DNA of 64,000 bases. Origin: Granulicella sp. WH15 (GTDB lineage Bacteria; Acidobacteriota; Terriglobia; Terriglobales; Acidobacteriaceae). Location of the stretch: contig NZ_CP042596.1 of assembly GCF_009914315.1 (NCBI RefSeq), positions 3,410,001-3,474,000 on the forward strand. Direction: 5' to 3'. Below the pieces are notes generated by a model. That model did no database searches and was not told the origin of the DNA. It saw only the letters and a list, made by a program, of their open reading frames with translations. This document shows, one piece after another, positions 46,985-55,453 of this stretch (within the stretch, counting starts at the first letter, position 1; each line of letters opens with the position of its first letter). The position numbers were made by a program, and so were the translations under genes.

Positions 46985-47285
46985 CGTGTTCCTCCTGGTT
47001 GGTGCGTTTTTTGTGGGTTCCAGCACGCGGATCGCGAAGTAGGTCCACGCATAGGTCGTAAAGCCAAAGACCCGGTGTTCTGTCTCTCCCGGCAGCGCCC
47101 TGCATCCAGCGATGCGCTATGCCGGGGAACCGACGATCAATACGCTCGAGCCGCTTCCAGCAGTCCGCGCAAAATACATAAGCCTCCCGCTTTGTCACAC
47201 CGCACGCGCAGGTGTCCGATATCGCGTTTGCATACAGCGCGGCGCTCACATCGGCCAGCTCCGGATTGAGGCAGAATTCATTCAT
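46974..47285 (-). CDS. Small cysteine-containing phage early protein
   Basis: A 103-residue protein with CACG...FCADCWKRL, a likely zinc ribbon (two Cys pairs about 16 residues apart), followed by a basic C-terminus (HKKRTNQEEH). It overlaps the next upstream gene by four bases. No family was recognised. Confidence 0.68.
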   Translation of the reverse strand: MNEFCLNPELADVSAALYANAISDTCACGVTKREAYVFCADCWKRLERIDRRFPGIAHRWMQGAAGRDRTPGLWLYDLCVDLLRDPRAGTHKKRTNQEEHDGY

Positions 47286-48283
47286 CGCGCAGCCAGATAT
47301 ATGACAATGAGCGAGGTAAGATACCCGACCTGTTTGCGCAGATCGGCAATCGTGTTGTGGGTAGAGATGTCGATCTTTCGGGCGAGATGCACCAGTTCGT
47401 GCATCAGCCCGTCATCGGCAACATGGAGAATTGCGAGATATTGATCGTCAGCGAGGTAAATGGCCAGCATGCAACCGTGGAGGCATCCAAGATAGTCGCC
47501 GCGGTCGAAGCATTCGAGAGGAGAGTCTCCGGCCTTCCAGCCATCAAAGCTGAAGACCGAGCCTTTGGGAGTCCGGTAATAATTAGTCTTCCCGTCTCCT
47601 CCCAGATATTTGGAGATCGAACGCGGCGATTCGATGGATGCAGTTACGACAGCAGGATTGATTGTTGCCACCGGACGCCACAACATTGGATTCAGGCGAA
47701 TATTCTCCTGCGAACCCCAAGAGGCGACAGTGCCGTCAGTCCAGCCCTCGCCATCAGAATCTAAGTGTTCGTGGAAATAGCCGTAATTGAGGAAGAACGT
47801 TCCATCGGCACCTTTGCAGACCATCTCGATTGTGATTCCCGTCGACGGTGCGGTCTCCATCGTGCGCCAGAGAACGGTGTGATGATTGGCTGCTGCGCGA
47901 ATCGCATCCTCGCGAGTCTCGCCGATGCCTAGGGAGACGTCCACACTCCAAAAATCCGGGGCCATCAGTCCGGCGACGTGATGCGTGAACATCTCCGGCC
48001 ATGCGCCTCGGATGATTTTCTCGATGTCCTCAATCTTCGGACCTTGCTCTGGCATCGCTATCTCCTTGAGTGCCTCATTTTCCGGTTCGTCATCGCTTTC
48101 GCATTCCTTGATCCACCAGTCGCATAGAGGCTCGTTCGGACAACTGATGTAACGCCCATAGCCTCCATAAGCCAATCCGAGGCCGTGGTCCTCATCGGTC
48201 AGTAGCGTGCCGCACTTTGGGCAGTGCTCGCTATAGTCGTCATGAATGACCTGGACGGGGCCACCGCGAATCTCACTGGGCAT
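47282..48283 (-). CDS. Phage early protein: zinc ribbon plus DUF551-like region
   Basis: A 333-residue protein. The N-terminus has a zinc ribbon (CPKCG...CPNEPLC, about 20-55). The middle reads WRTMETAPSTGITIEMVCKG...WRPV, which resembles the DUF551 pattern (W.PMETAP.DG....W.P) of phage proteins. The C-terminal part is probably a metal-free helical domain (GLMHELVHLARKIDISTHN). The long upstream extension of the frame is unsupported; AAGGAG lies about 11 bases before 48283. Function unknown. Confidence 0.65.
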   Translation of the reverse strand: MPSEIRGGPVQVIHDDYSEHCPKCGTLLTDEDHGLGLAYGGYGRYISCPNEPLCDWWIKECESDDEPENEALKEIAMPEQGPKIEDIEKIIRGAWPEMFTHHVAGLMAPDFWSVDVSLGIGETREDAIRAAANHHTVLWRTMETAPSTGITIEMVCKGADGTFFLNYGYFHEHLDSDGEGWTDGTVASWGSQENIRLNPMLWRPVATINPAVVTASIESPRSISKYLGGDGKTNYYRTPKGSVFSFDGWKAGDSPLECFDRGDYLGCLHGCMLAIYLADDQYLAILHVADDGLMHELVHLARKIDISTHNTIADLRKQVGYLTSLIVIYLAAR

Positions 48284-48285
48284 CG

Positions 48286-48441
48286 TCAGGCTCCTTTCAC
48301 GACGCGAAGCATGAAGCCTTCGCACTCGGCCTTGCACTGCGACCAGCAACCGGCGCAGAAGTGGAAGAGCAGCTTTCCGAGAACGCGGCTGCTTCCCCTG
48401 CCTGCTACGCCACTGCAGTATGAGCATTGAACGTTTCTCAT
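48286..48441 (-). CDS. Small zinc-ribbon protein (51 residues)
   Basis: It reads MRNVQCSYCSGVAGRGSSRV, then LGKLLFHFCAGCWSQCKAEC, with paired Cys motifs CSYC and CAGCWSQC, so a zinc-binding mini-protein. The ATG overlaps the upstream stop (ATGA), and GAGGAG lies close before it. It belongs to the early operon. Function unknown. Confidence 0.65.
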   Translation of the reverse strand: MRNVQCSYCSGVAGRGSSRVLGKLLFHFCAGCWSQCKAECEGFMLRVVKGA

Positions 48442-48842
48442 ATCTCCTCGCCTTCGTCGCGGAACGAGATCCATTTCGGATTTTCAGGGTGATGGTTGAG
48501 AAGCCCACGCAACTCCAGATATTCGACCTCGTCATCGATACTGCCGATCTCAGAATCGAAAGTATCCAGGTCGAACCATTCATTTGGATCGCCGATCTCT
48601 GCCTTGCCCTGGAAGCAGCTACTCTCGATCAGGCTGCAGGCCGACTCGTATGCGATTGTCTTTTCCAGAAATACGAGGCGGGGGTTCACCCCGGCGCGGC
48701 GAGCGATCAGCTCGTCGATCGCTGTGCAGACGGCGTTCGCTGTGGCCTTGATGGCATCCCCTGCGCCCAGGAAGTCAACAAGGCGACGATGCCTCGAAGC
48801 CAACTCGCGCAGTTCATTGTCAGTGAGGTTACAGAGCTGCAT
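48438..48842 (-). CDS. Acidic phage early protein
   Basis: A 134-residue protein. It opens MQLCNLTDNELRELASRHRR, followed by a helical middle and a strongly acidic C-terminus (EWFDLDTFDSEIGSIDDEVE). GGAGG sits six bases before the ATG at 48842. It overlaps the upstream gene by 14 bases and the 51-residue zinc protein by four. An earlier open stretch (MARITRCPCHRRRC) lacks a good start. No family was recognised. Confidence 0.68.
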   Translation of the reverse strand: MQLCNLTDNELRELASRHRRLVDFLGAGDAIKATANAVCTAIDELIARRAGVNPRLVFLEKTIAYESACSLIESSCFQGKAEIGDPNEWFDLDTFDSEIGSIDDEVEYLELRGLLNHHPENPKWISFRDEGEEI

Positions 48843-49434
48843 CAAGCACCTCCGGCGATGACATGGGCAGCGTGTAATCCTTGCCATTCAATGGAGAGGC
48901 GAGCGGTTTAGTGGCCAGATCACGGCGGGATTGCAGGACCGCATCCGGCTGTTGTAGGGACTTCCGGATCAGGCGCTGAAAGTCGGCCAACATGGAGACG
49001 GCCTGCCGCAAGATGCCTGCTGGTATCGGCTCTTCTTCCGCCGCCGCCCGGATCTCATCCATCGAACCGCGCAGCAAGGGGATCGGACCGAGGTCATTCG
49101 CTAGTTCGCGGAGGTGATCGGCTATGCAATCATCGTTGCTGCATACCGTGTGCGCAACATCGACCCACTCGCAACCATCCGGACACGCGCTTTCATCTGT
49201 GCAACCACAATGGCGACAGACCCCGAGCGTGGTTCCAAATGCCTGGACGGTCGTGTCACTTTCGAGATCAGCCTCATAGATGGCCGCCTTCTGTTCGGGA
49301 GTCTGGTTGGCCCACCAGGCGTCCAGTTGCGATTCGTTGAGGCAATGGACATTGTGTTCGTCCATCACGACGCAGAGGATGCTGTCCGGCCCGATGACGC
49401 CGCCGCGCTCCCGTATCTGAGTAGCTGTGTTCAT
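48829..49434 (-). CDS. Phage early protein with a Cys cluster
   Basis: A 201-residue protein. The centre has GVCRHCGCTDESACPDGCEW and, further on, VCSNDDC, eight Cys in about 40 residues, so a zinc-binding module. The C-terminal half is helical (GILRQAVSMLADFQRLIRKS). It overlaps the next upstream gene by four bases. Similar Cys clusters occur in phage proteins of unknown role. Confidence 0.68.
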   Translation of the reverse strand: MNTATQIRERGGVIGPDSILCVVMDEHNVHCLNESQLDAWWANQTPEQKAAIYEADLESDTTVQAFGTTLGVCRHCGCTDESACPDGCEWVDVAHTVCSNDDCIADHLRELANDLGPIPLLRGSMDEIRAAAEEEPIPAGILRQAVSMLADFQRLIRKSLQQPDAVLQSRRDLATKPLASPLNGKDYTLPMSSPEVLDAAL

Positions 49435-49715
49435 GGGATATAAGTTCCGTTCTGGCGACGATCGCGCCGGTGGTCGATGAGCTTGCAGAGCCGCCGCATC
49501 TCGCGGAGTTGTGTGCGCAGGGTGGTCAGGCCCTGCTCGGCGGCGGTGAGTAGTTTGCGGTTTGTATCAAGCGAGCGCACACCGTCAACTTGAGTGGCTG
49601 CATAGCCAATACGGCTGACCGTCGCTCCCATGTTCTGGGTGACTTCCTTCAGCTCCTCGATCTCGCGCTTTCCAGCCGCGATGGAGGCATCGATATAAGC
49701 CTTAGTTATCGCCAT
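49431..49715 (-). CDS. Small coiled-coil phage protein
   Basis: A 94-residue, mostly helical protein (KREIEELKEVTQNMGATVSR, TNRKLLTAAEQGLTTLRTQL). It overlaps both neighbours: its ATG lies inside the previous gene, with AAGGGG about nine bases upstream. No family was recognised. Confidence 0.65.
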   Translation of the reverse strand: MAITKAYIDASIAAGKREIEELKEVTQNMGATVSRIGYAATQVDGVRSLDTNRKLLTAAEQGLTTLRTQLREMRRLCKLIDHRRDRRQNGTYIP

Positions 49716-49918
49716 CCCGTGATCCCCTTTATCTTTTCGCCGGAACATGTCGGGCATTCAGTGCCTTGGGTTGTCGTGCGGCCACCGCGAGGGCGTGCCC
49801 ATCCGACACGGCGAAGCGCAGCGATTACTTCGGCTTTCGTAAAGATGGCTCCGTCGAAGTACTCGGATCGCGTCCGGCACCTGTCGCAGACCAAGCTGTA
49901 TTCGGTCTCAAAGGCCAT
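49706..49918 (-). CDS. Small zinc-ribbon phage protein
   Basis: A 70-residue protein with Cys pairs CDRC and CPTC about 40 residues apart and a central helix EVIAALRRVGWARPRGGRTT, likely one zinc ribbon. It overlaps the neighbour upstream by 11 bases. Function unknown. Confidence 0.7.
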   Translation of the reverse strand: MAFETEYSLVCDRCRTRSEYFDGAIFTKAEVIAALRRVGWARPRGGRTTTQGTECPTCSGEKIKGITGWR

Positions 49919-50189
49919 CAGGCACCGCCTTTAGGTCATCTGCCATGGAACGGATCATGGCCTCTCGAACATCTCGGCGGCGTGAGATCGCAGCTTTGAT
50001 TACAGGGACCATCTGCAATATGGATGGATCGTTGCGCGCGATTTTTGCGAAAGCTTCGAAGGCGCGCCCATCGGCGGCGATAAGCTCAAAGAACTTTGTG
50101 AGATGGTGGGCGACATCGTATGTCGCTGCATACCAGTCGTTCAACAATGGGTCGATAGCGAGTAGTTGCTCTGGTGACAGATCTGGCAT
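49908..50189 (-). CDS. Small helical phage early protein
   Basis: A 93-residue soluble helical protein (LTKFFELIAADGRAFEAFAK, IKAAISRRRDVREAMIRSMA). Its ATG overlaps the preceding stop (TAATG). No family was recognised. Confidence 0.7.
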   Translation of the reverse strand: MPDLSPEQLLAIDPLLNDWYAATYDVAHHLTKFFELIAADGRAFEAFAKIARNDPSILQMVPVIKAAISRRRDVREAMIRSMADDLKAVPDGL

Positions 50190-50839
50190 TAGGCACTCGC
50201 CTTTCCGACCTTCTTTGCTAGCCGCTTCTCTTCCTGCTTGGCCTTCTTTTCTTCCTGCTTGGCTTTCTTCTCGGCCTCCTTGGCCTCGCGCTTTTCCTTC
50301 TCGGCCTCGAAGTCCACAAAGGTCAGTGAGGGCGACTTAGGCTTCGGCACGAAGCACAGCGCATAGAGGGTATGAAACGCCTCTTTGAACTTGGCCGAAG
50401 GCTTCGCATCCTCAATCGCTTTGTCCGCGCCAGGTGTGAGCGTGTAGTAGACGTTGCGGGTGAAGATCGCCGGGAAGAGAGCAGCAATGCGGCCCCTGCG
50501 GCAGATCCTCTGGAACTGCTCAACACGCGAGTCATTGATCTCGATTGAGGTGGGCCGCGTCACGCTCGCCTGGTACTTCCGGGTCTGGCAGCGGATGGTC
50601 TTCTCGGCGTCTTCGGGCACGTAGCCGTACTTGTCGACGAAGACCTGAAGCGCATCTCGCGACCGCTCGGCCAGCTCCTTGGACGATTCGAGAACGATCT
50701 TATCGAGAGCGAACTGATAGCAGAGCTTCTCGAACTCCTTTTCATCGAAGGTCGAGGTCTTCTCTTCGTGGATCATGTCGGTAACGACCGTGACGGCTAC
50801 CTCGGTCGGCGTAGGTGGGGCGAGTAGTTCGGTGGTCAT
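50189..50839 (-). CDS. Phage early protein with Lys/Glu-rich coiled-coil tail
   Basis: A 216-residue protein. The N-terminal 150 residues are mixed alpha/beta (FEKLCYQFALDKIVLESSKE, EDAEKTIRCQTRKYQASVTR). The last 45 residues are an uninterrupted charged helix (EKREAKEAEKKAKQEEKKAK). It sits after MuB and three small genes, where Mu carries replication helpers, but resemblance to Gam or Kil was not seen. It overlaps the upstream gene by four bases. Confidence 0.65.
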   Translation of the reverse strand: MTTELLAPPTPTEVAVTVVTDMIHEEKTSTFDEKEFEKLCYQFALDKIVLESSKELAERSRDALQVFVDKYGYVPEDAEKTIRCQTRKYQASVTRPTSIEINDSRVEQFQRICRRGRIAALFPAIFTRNVYYTLTPGADKAIEDAKPSAKFKEAFHTLYALCFVPKPKSPSLTFVDFEAEKEKREAKEAEKKAKQEEKKAKQEEKRLAKKVGKASA

Positions 50840-51144
50840 CGTATATCTCCTAAAAAGAAGTAAGCAGCCATGCGTTCTGCAACGCTTTCGTCAGCGGTAA
50901 GTGGTTCGTTGATGGATTCGGGAGCATGATCGAAGGTTCCCGAGTGGAGGTAGCGCTCGACAATGCAGAGCGCCGCGCCCTGGCCGCAGGCGAAGACTGT
51001 GCCAGGGCGTTCGAAATCGATATCGCCGTCACGCTCCGGGCGAGACATCAGCAGGTCGCCGTCTGAGTCGATCCAGAGGGCACGCCAGTTGGCATCGATA
51101 GGTTGCGTCGCCATGCAGCCGGAGCAATAGGCTTGGTGGGCCAT
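50836..51144 (-). CDS. Small phage early protein
   Basis: A 102-residue protein starting MAHQAYCSGCMATQPIDANW, with a CSGC pair. AGGAGG lies nine bases before the ATG at 51144, which itself overlaps the stop of the 33-residue ORF upstream (TAATG). A longer start at 51153 lies on top of the ribosome-binding site and is less likely. No family was recognised. Confidence 0.68.
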   Translation of the reverse strand: MAHQAYCSGCMATQPIDANWRALWIDSDGDLLMSRPERDGDIDFERPGTVFACGQGAALCIVERYLHSGTFDHAPESINEPLTADESVAERMAAYFFLGDIR

Positions 51145-51245
51145 TAGAGGCATCCTCCTGCGCGAAGCACATCAAGGAGCATCCCTGACCACACCGCAAC
51201 GGCAAAGGTCAGCAGGAACCAATCGATAGCGCGGAGGCTATGCAT
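51144..51245 (-). CDS. 33-residue single-helix membrane protein
   Basis: It reads MHSLRAIDWFLLTFAVAVWS then GMLLDVLRAGGCL: one membrane helix and a short tail. It is locked into the operon by stop/start overlaps at both ends (TGATG before it, TAATG after it). That is good evidence that it is translated. Function unknown. Confidence 0.55.
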   Translation of the reverse strand: MHSLRAIDWFLLTFAVAVWSGMLLDVLRAGGCL

Positions 51246-51493
51246 CAGCGCACCGCCCGAGCGAACGCGCCGCTGATCCAGGCGAAGACGATGGAGTAGA
51301 TCATCAGTGTGCAGGCGACGAGGAAGAACACGTTGCCGACAGTGAGGATGAAGCGATCGATCTGCGAGCCGCTGAGTCCTCGGAACCAATCCTGCAGGGA
51401 TTCCAGGAGCACGATCGGGAACAGCAGCAGCAGCGCGATTGTCTGGCGAATGGGGCGACGTTCGTGAAGTGAGTCCAACGTGGAGGTCTTCAT
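51245..51493 (-). CDS. Small two-helix membrane protein of the early operon
   Basis: An 82-residue protein with two hydrophobic segments, TIALLLLFPIVLLESL and ILTVGNVFFLVACTLMIYSI. Its start overlaps the muB stop by four bases, and its stop overlaps the next ATG. No family was recognised; a membrane role is likely. Confidence 0.72.
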   Translation of the reverse strand: MKTSTLDSLHERRPIRQTIALLLLFPIVLLESLQDWFRGLSGSQIDRFILTVGNVFFLVACTLMIYSIVFAWISGAFARAVR

Positions 51494-52494
51494 GCGGCAC
51501 TCTCTTTCTGTGTGGTGTTTGGGGCGATGAAAAGCGGGTGGGCCTTGATCTTTTTGATCTGGCGAAAAATTCGGTGGGCAGACAGATACTGCTGCTTTTT
51601 GCGGCTAAAGCCGTCCGTAACTCTGGAGTGATCGAGCAGCATCTTCAGCTTCTCGGCGGGCTGCACGCCGAGTTCAGCCTCGACAATGGCTGTTGCCTCG
51701 GGGGCAGCGATACCCGGAAGCTCAATGGCATTGCTGAGCCGTGCATTCCATTGTTCAAGCTCAGCCGCACGCTCATGGAAGAGGCGCATCAGGCTGTGGC
51801 TTCCGGCCAAAAGAACACCACAGCGGGGAGCACAATCGTTCAACTCGCGCACAATCTCCAACGTCGGGATGCCAAGATGTTGAGCCTCATCAAGCACGAA
51901 GATCGATTTGCGGCTGGCGAGGTGGTGGCTCAGTGCATTGATGATCCCGGCGATTGACTGCGTAGCGGGGATCGCTGCGGCCTTCGCCATCTTCTTCAGC
52001 AGCTCGCGGGGCGTGATGTTCTGCGAGCAGTACACGTAATAAGCGCGTGAGCCGTGGCCATTCTTCGATAGTTCGCGCCGGTTGTGCTCCGCAATCAAAT
52101 GGCTGAATACGAATGTCTTCTGTGATCCCGGCGGTCCATAGATGACTGCCATCTCGCGACCGTCGCGGCAACGATCAAACCACTCGCGCATCACCCGTAC
52201 ATTCGAAGTCTCATAGAGCTTTCCGTTTGTCTGAGTCGATATCTCAATCGGATGTGCATCCATGAACTCCACAAGGGCGCGGCGGATACGAACGTCACTG
52301 CTCGAGCCGGTGGACGTGATGTACTTGCCGCTGAGGAAGATCTTGACGCCGGAGTGACCGCGCCCGACACGCCGGGCGAAATCATCGATCGTGAGTTGTG
52401 CGACTGCGAGGTATTCGCGGACGCGCTTCTGAACGGCCTCTGTCGATGGGGTTGATGCTTCGAGTTGCTCTAAGACTTCTGGCCGAATCTTCAT
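51490..52494 (-). CDS. MuB-like AAA ATPase, transposition target selector
   Basis: A 334-residue ATPase. The N-terminal HTH is LTIDDFARRVGRGHSGVKIF, as in MuB. Walker A is GPPGSQKT (120-127) and Walker B is IFVLDEAQHLG (198-208). In Mu, MuB binds DNA non-specifically, picks the target and activates MuA. It starts immediately after the transposase stop, with GGAGAG just upstream inside the transposase gene. Family members act with the DDE transposase upstream, as here. Confidence 0.9.
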   Translation of the reverse strand: MKIRPEVLEQLEASTPSTEAVQKRVREYLAVAQLTIDDFARRVGRGHSGVKIFLSGKYITSTGSSSDVRIRRALVEFMDAHPIEISTQTNGKLYETSNVRVMREWFDRCRDGREMAVIYGPPGSQKTFVFSHLIAEHNRRELSKNGHGSRAYYVYCSQNITPRELLKKMAKAAAIPATQSIAGIINALSHHLASRKSIFVLDEAQHLGIPTLEIVRELNDCAPRCGVLLAGSHSLMRLFHERAAELEQWNARLSNAIELPGIAAPEATAIVEAELGVQPAEKLKMLLDHSRVTDGFSRKKQQYLSAHRIFRQIKKIKAHPLFIAPNTTQKESAA

Positions 52495-54603
52495 CTAGTT
52501 CTCTCCGAAAAAGGCATCAACTGCATCGCTTACATACATGGGCGTACTGACCTCGGTGCTGGCCGTCTTACGCGGTCGCTGCACGATGGAGTCAGTACCG
52601 GTGGCCGGGAGCGCCGCCAGTTCGCGGAGCTGGTCGACCTGAGACGTGTAGCCGCTGCCCCGCACGCGCTTGCCCAGTGCGTCGATAGACTGCCGGGTGG
52701 CCTTGAGAACCATGCCGCGCTGCTGGGACATACCGGCGATCTCGGCGCGGGTCTCATCGTCGTGCGAGAAGCGCGTGAGGTTCTGGCGCTCAAGCTTGCA
52801 GAGCGGATAGCCTTCGAGGTCAAGCGCCACGGCGTGGCTCATATCGAGCGGGTCATAGGCGACCTTGATCCTTTGGCCACTCCGCTCATGCATGATGAAG
52901 GCCGCACGCTGGTCAGAGAAGGAAGACACCATGCGAACGCCGCCGATCTCCACCGCGCTGTTCATCACCTTGCAGAGCTTGATCTCAGCCAGCAGCGGTA
53001 CGAGTTCCTCGAATGCGGGAACGGGCTTCTGGTTGGGATTGAACTCCTCGCGGAAGCACTGGTCGGGACTGCGCCCATTCATGCCTTCGCCTTCGTGCCC
53101 ACGCTGGTGATAGAACTGCTCAATCCATGCCTCGGCCATGCGGATGTACTCGCTCGCAAGCGGCAACGCGGAGCTGGTGGTGTCGCCCATCTGGATGAGC
53201 TTCTTGTGCCGAACAAGATTCGTGTTCGTCGCATCGGGCCGGAGGTGAGTCTTGCCCGCCGTATAGGTGGGAAAGGCAATGTCGAAGCGCTCATGAAAGA
53301 AGCGGTGGTACTTTTCGATATGCTTCGATTGCGGATGGAACGGCAGGCAGAACGTGACGTTGATGCCGAGCCGCCTCATCACCGAGCCTTCCAGCACCCG
53401 GACCTCTGGGGTCTGTGCTTCGGCCTCAGCCTGGATCTCCGCGTAGTACGCCTCCAGCTCGTGCCGCTGGGCACCCTTGGCGATCTTTTTGTAGTCCTTG
53501 CCGTTGTCGCAATAGAACGCCTCTGGCGGGCCATAGCGGAGGATCGCCTTCAGGAGCGCCCGCTTGATGGAGTGGCTACTGCCCTCCTGGCACCAGGAGA
53601 CCCCCACGACCTTGCGCGAACGGTAGTCCAACAGCGTCGTCATGCGCAGACGGATGTGCTTCATGTCGCCCGCGAAGCAGTCGTCCTGCACAAGGCAGTC
53701 GCAGATCATGTGATCCGAGACCCATATCTGGTTGGCAGGCTCGGTGTAGCCACGCTTCAGGTAGGGCGCGAACATCGCCTCGTAGCCACGCTTGCCCTTC
53801 ATCTGCAGGGTCTTCATGGAGAGCGAGACCTCAGACGGGTTCTCGAGGAACGCCCGAACTGTCTCGTAGCAGGGTGCTTCGACGCCGCGCTCTATCGCGA
53901 GACGGCAGACCTGCTCATAGGCGACCATGACCGACTGGCCGGGCTGCTGCTCGTCGCCGATGTAGATGAAGGCCGCGAGGTCCGCTAGATCGCGGTTGGC
54001 AGTCGCCCAGCGAGACCGGCCTTTGTCGACGCGGCGCTTGGGAGCGAGACCGACTAGGCCGTGCTTGCTGTATGCGTCTTTCCAGCGATAGAGAGTGGTG
54101 CTGCTCAGATTGATATCGGGGTGGGTCTCGCAGAGATATTTAGCCAGGCGATCGAGCGTGGTCACCGCCGTGCCATCCGAGAGCCGTAGCTGACGATAGC
54201 GAACTGCATTGGCCTTGAAGTCGAGCATGGGCCGGATGATCTTTTCGCGCTGTGTGGCCAGAGCAATGTCACGCGGATCGGTCAGTACCGCTCGGATCTC
54301 GGCGTCCTGCTGGGCGAACAACGGCTCGATTGCAAGCGGCGATGGAGCTGGGGCGACAACCAGGGCCGGAGCTGGTGGCGTCAGCTTGCGCTGCAGCTCC
54401 TGCGGAAGCGACGAAACCAGATACTGCCGCACTTTGCGTCCGTTGCGTCCGCGCTGGTCGAGATCCTGCGAGATCGTGCCGCGAGTCTTGGCATACCGCT
54501 CGATCGAGCGCGGCGTGATGCCGGTACGCTCAACGATCTGTTCTTTGGTCAGCCAGAGGTCAGGGGCTGAGACAGGAGCGAGAGAGACTGGAAGGGCGCT
54601 CAT
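52495..54603 (-). CDS. MuA-like DDE transposase
   Basis: A 702-residue transposase. The N-terminus has a MuA-type HTH (LWLTKEQIVERTGITPRSIE). The rve/RNase-H domain gives catalytic Asp297 (WVSDHM), Asp366 (YCDNGKDY) and Glu430 (HIEKYHRFF), with spacings near those of MuA. A C-terminal beta-barrel and a tail for MuB contact follow. It would replicate the prophage by transposition and set the host junctions. The gene overlaps its upstream neighbour by four bases and is directly followed by the MuB-like gene. Confidence 0.95.
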   Translation of the reverse strand: MSALPVSLAPVSAPDLWLTKEQIVERTGITPRSIERYAKTRGTISQDLDQRGRNGRKVRQYLVSSLPQELQRKLTPPAPALVVAPAPSPLAIEPLFAQQDAEIRAVLTDPRDIALATQREKIIRPMLDFKANAVRYRQLRLSDGTAVTTLDRLAKYLCETHPDINLSSTTLYRWKDAYSKHGLVGLAPKRRVDKGRSRWATANRDLADLAAFIYIGDEQQPGQSVMVAYEQVCRLAIERGVEAPCYETVRAFLENPSEVSLSMKTLQMKGKRGYEAMFAPYLKRGYTEPANQIWVSDHMICDCLVQDDCFAGDMKHIRLRMTTLLDYRSRKVVGVSWCQEGSSHSIKRALLKAILRYGPPEAFYCDNGKDYKKIAKGAQRHELEAYYAEIQAEAEAQTPEVRVLEGSVMRRLGINVTFCLPFHPQSKHIEKYHRFFHERFDIAFPTYTAGKTHLRPDATNTNLVRHKKLIQMGDTTSSALPLASEYIRMAEAWIEQFYHQRGHEGEGMNGRSPDQCFREEFNPNQKPVPAFEELVPLLAEIKLCKVMNSAVEIGGVRMVSSFSDQRAAFIMHERSGQRIKVAYDPLDMSHAVALDLEGYPLCKLERQNLTRFSHDDETRAEIAGMSQQRGMVLKATRQSIDALGKRVRGSGYTSQVDQLRELAALPATGTDSIVQRPRKTASTEVSTPMYVSDAVDAFFGEN

Positions 54604-54974
54604 AGGGCCACCTCCGCAAGTACCTTTTCGGCGCGAACCTTTGCCTCATAAGCGGCACCAATGGTAAGCAGTCGCTCCTCTTCCGGGCCGATCATCCGAA
54701 AACCGGCACGCTCTACCATCTTCAGAAGAACGGAATGATCTCCCAAGATTTCGCAGATGGACAAGATCAATTCGGCGGGAAATTTGTAGTCTTCTTTCGA
54801 CTCTGCCAGATATCCATTCAGGCGACGCTCTGTTACTTGATCCCCGGTGGCTTCTGCGAGCTTCTCTACGATTTGGGCACGAGATAGAGGAGACCTTTGC
54901 ATCGCCTCCTTCAGTTGTGTCCGCAAGATCCCTGCCTCAGTGTGGCGAAGAATTATGGGGCTGGAGGTCGTCAT
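54600..54974 (-). CDS. Phage regulator, paralogue of the gene upstream
   Basis: A 124-residue protein. It shares with the 160-residue neighbour the order R..I...+A, VT.R.LN.Y..E (here VTERRLNGYLAESKEDYKFP), then PAELILSICEILGDHSVLLK, then ERAGF and ...AEVAL at the end. This pattern resembles YmfL/CII-type phage regulators. It overlaps both neighbours by four bases. A role at the lysis-lysogeny switch is inferred. Confidence 0.7.
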   Translation of the reverse strand: MTTSSPIILRHTEAGILRTQLKEAMQRSPLSRAQIVEKLAEATGDQVTERRLNGYLAESKEDYKFPAELILSICEILGDHSVLLKMVERAGFRMIGPEEERLLTIGAAYEAKVRAEKVLAEVAL

Positions 54975-55453
54975 AATGCCACCCCCGCTAGTTCGCGCTC
55001 GAGCGCGGCGATCGTCTGAGCTGCACGCTTTTCAATGAGGTACTGGCGACCCAGCTCGAAGAGCTTTGCTTCGGCTTTCGTAATCAGGTGGAAACCAGCC
55101 CGTTCGGATATACACCGAACCAATCGCCAGTCCCCGGTCGCATGGCAAAGCGCCCGAGTGTACTGAGCTGGCCATCTATGCTTCTCTGCTGCCTCTGAGG
55201 TGTACGAGTTCAACATTCGGGCCGTGACTCTTTCGCCCAGGAGCGTCGTCATCTCCTGTGCGATGACTTCGCGGCTCTTGCTGCAGTGGCGAATCGTCTC
55301 AGTCACGATGCCGCGAATTACCGCCTCATCGTTCATTCCGCCAGGGATTTCACTGTCATTCCCCAGCGCAAACTCGGGTGTAAAAAGTTCCCCCGAAATC
55401 TGCATCGACGCGGAACCCGAACAGTTGCGAGACTGAGTACGTGAAGAACTCAT
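54971..55453 (-). CDS. Phage regulator, first of a tandem pair
   Basis: A 160-residue protein. Its C-terminal 110 residues match the gene downstream: VTARMLNSYTSEAAEKHRWP, YTRALCHATGDWRLVRCISE, RAGFHLITKAEAKLFELGRQ, ending AGVAL. The N-terminal 40 residues are a polar extension that may not be translated (a downstream ATG, MNDEAVIRG, is available). It overlaps the small HTH gene upstream by four bases. A tandem duplication of a YmfL/CII-like regulator is likely. Confidence 0.7.
   Translation of the reverse strand: MSSSRTQSRNCSGSASMQISGELFTPEFALGNDSEIPGGMNDEAVIRGIVTETIRHCSKSREVIAQEMTTLLGERVTARMLNSYTSEAAEKHRWPAQYTRALCHATGDWRLVRCISERAGFHLITKAEAKLFELGRQYLIEKRAAQTIAALERELAGVAL

Noticed and set aside
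48284..48583. Upstream extension of the 333-residue phage ORF
   Set aside because: Covers two other well-supported overlapping genes and has no ribosome-binding site.
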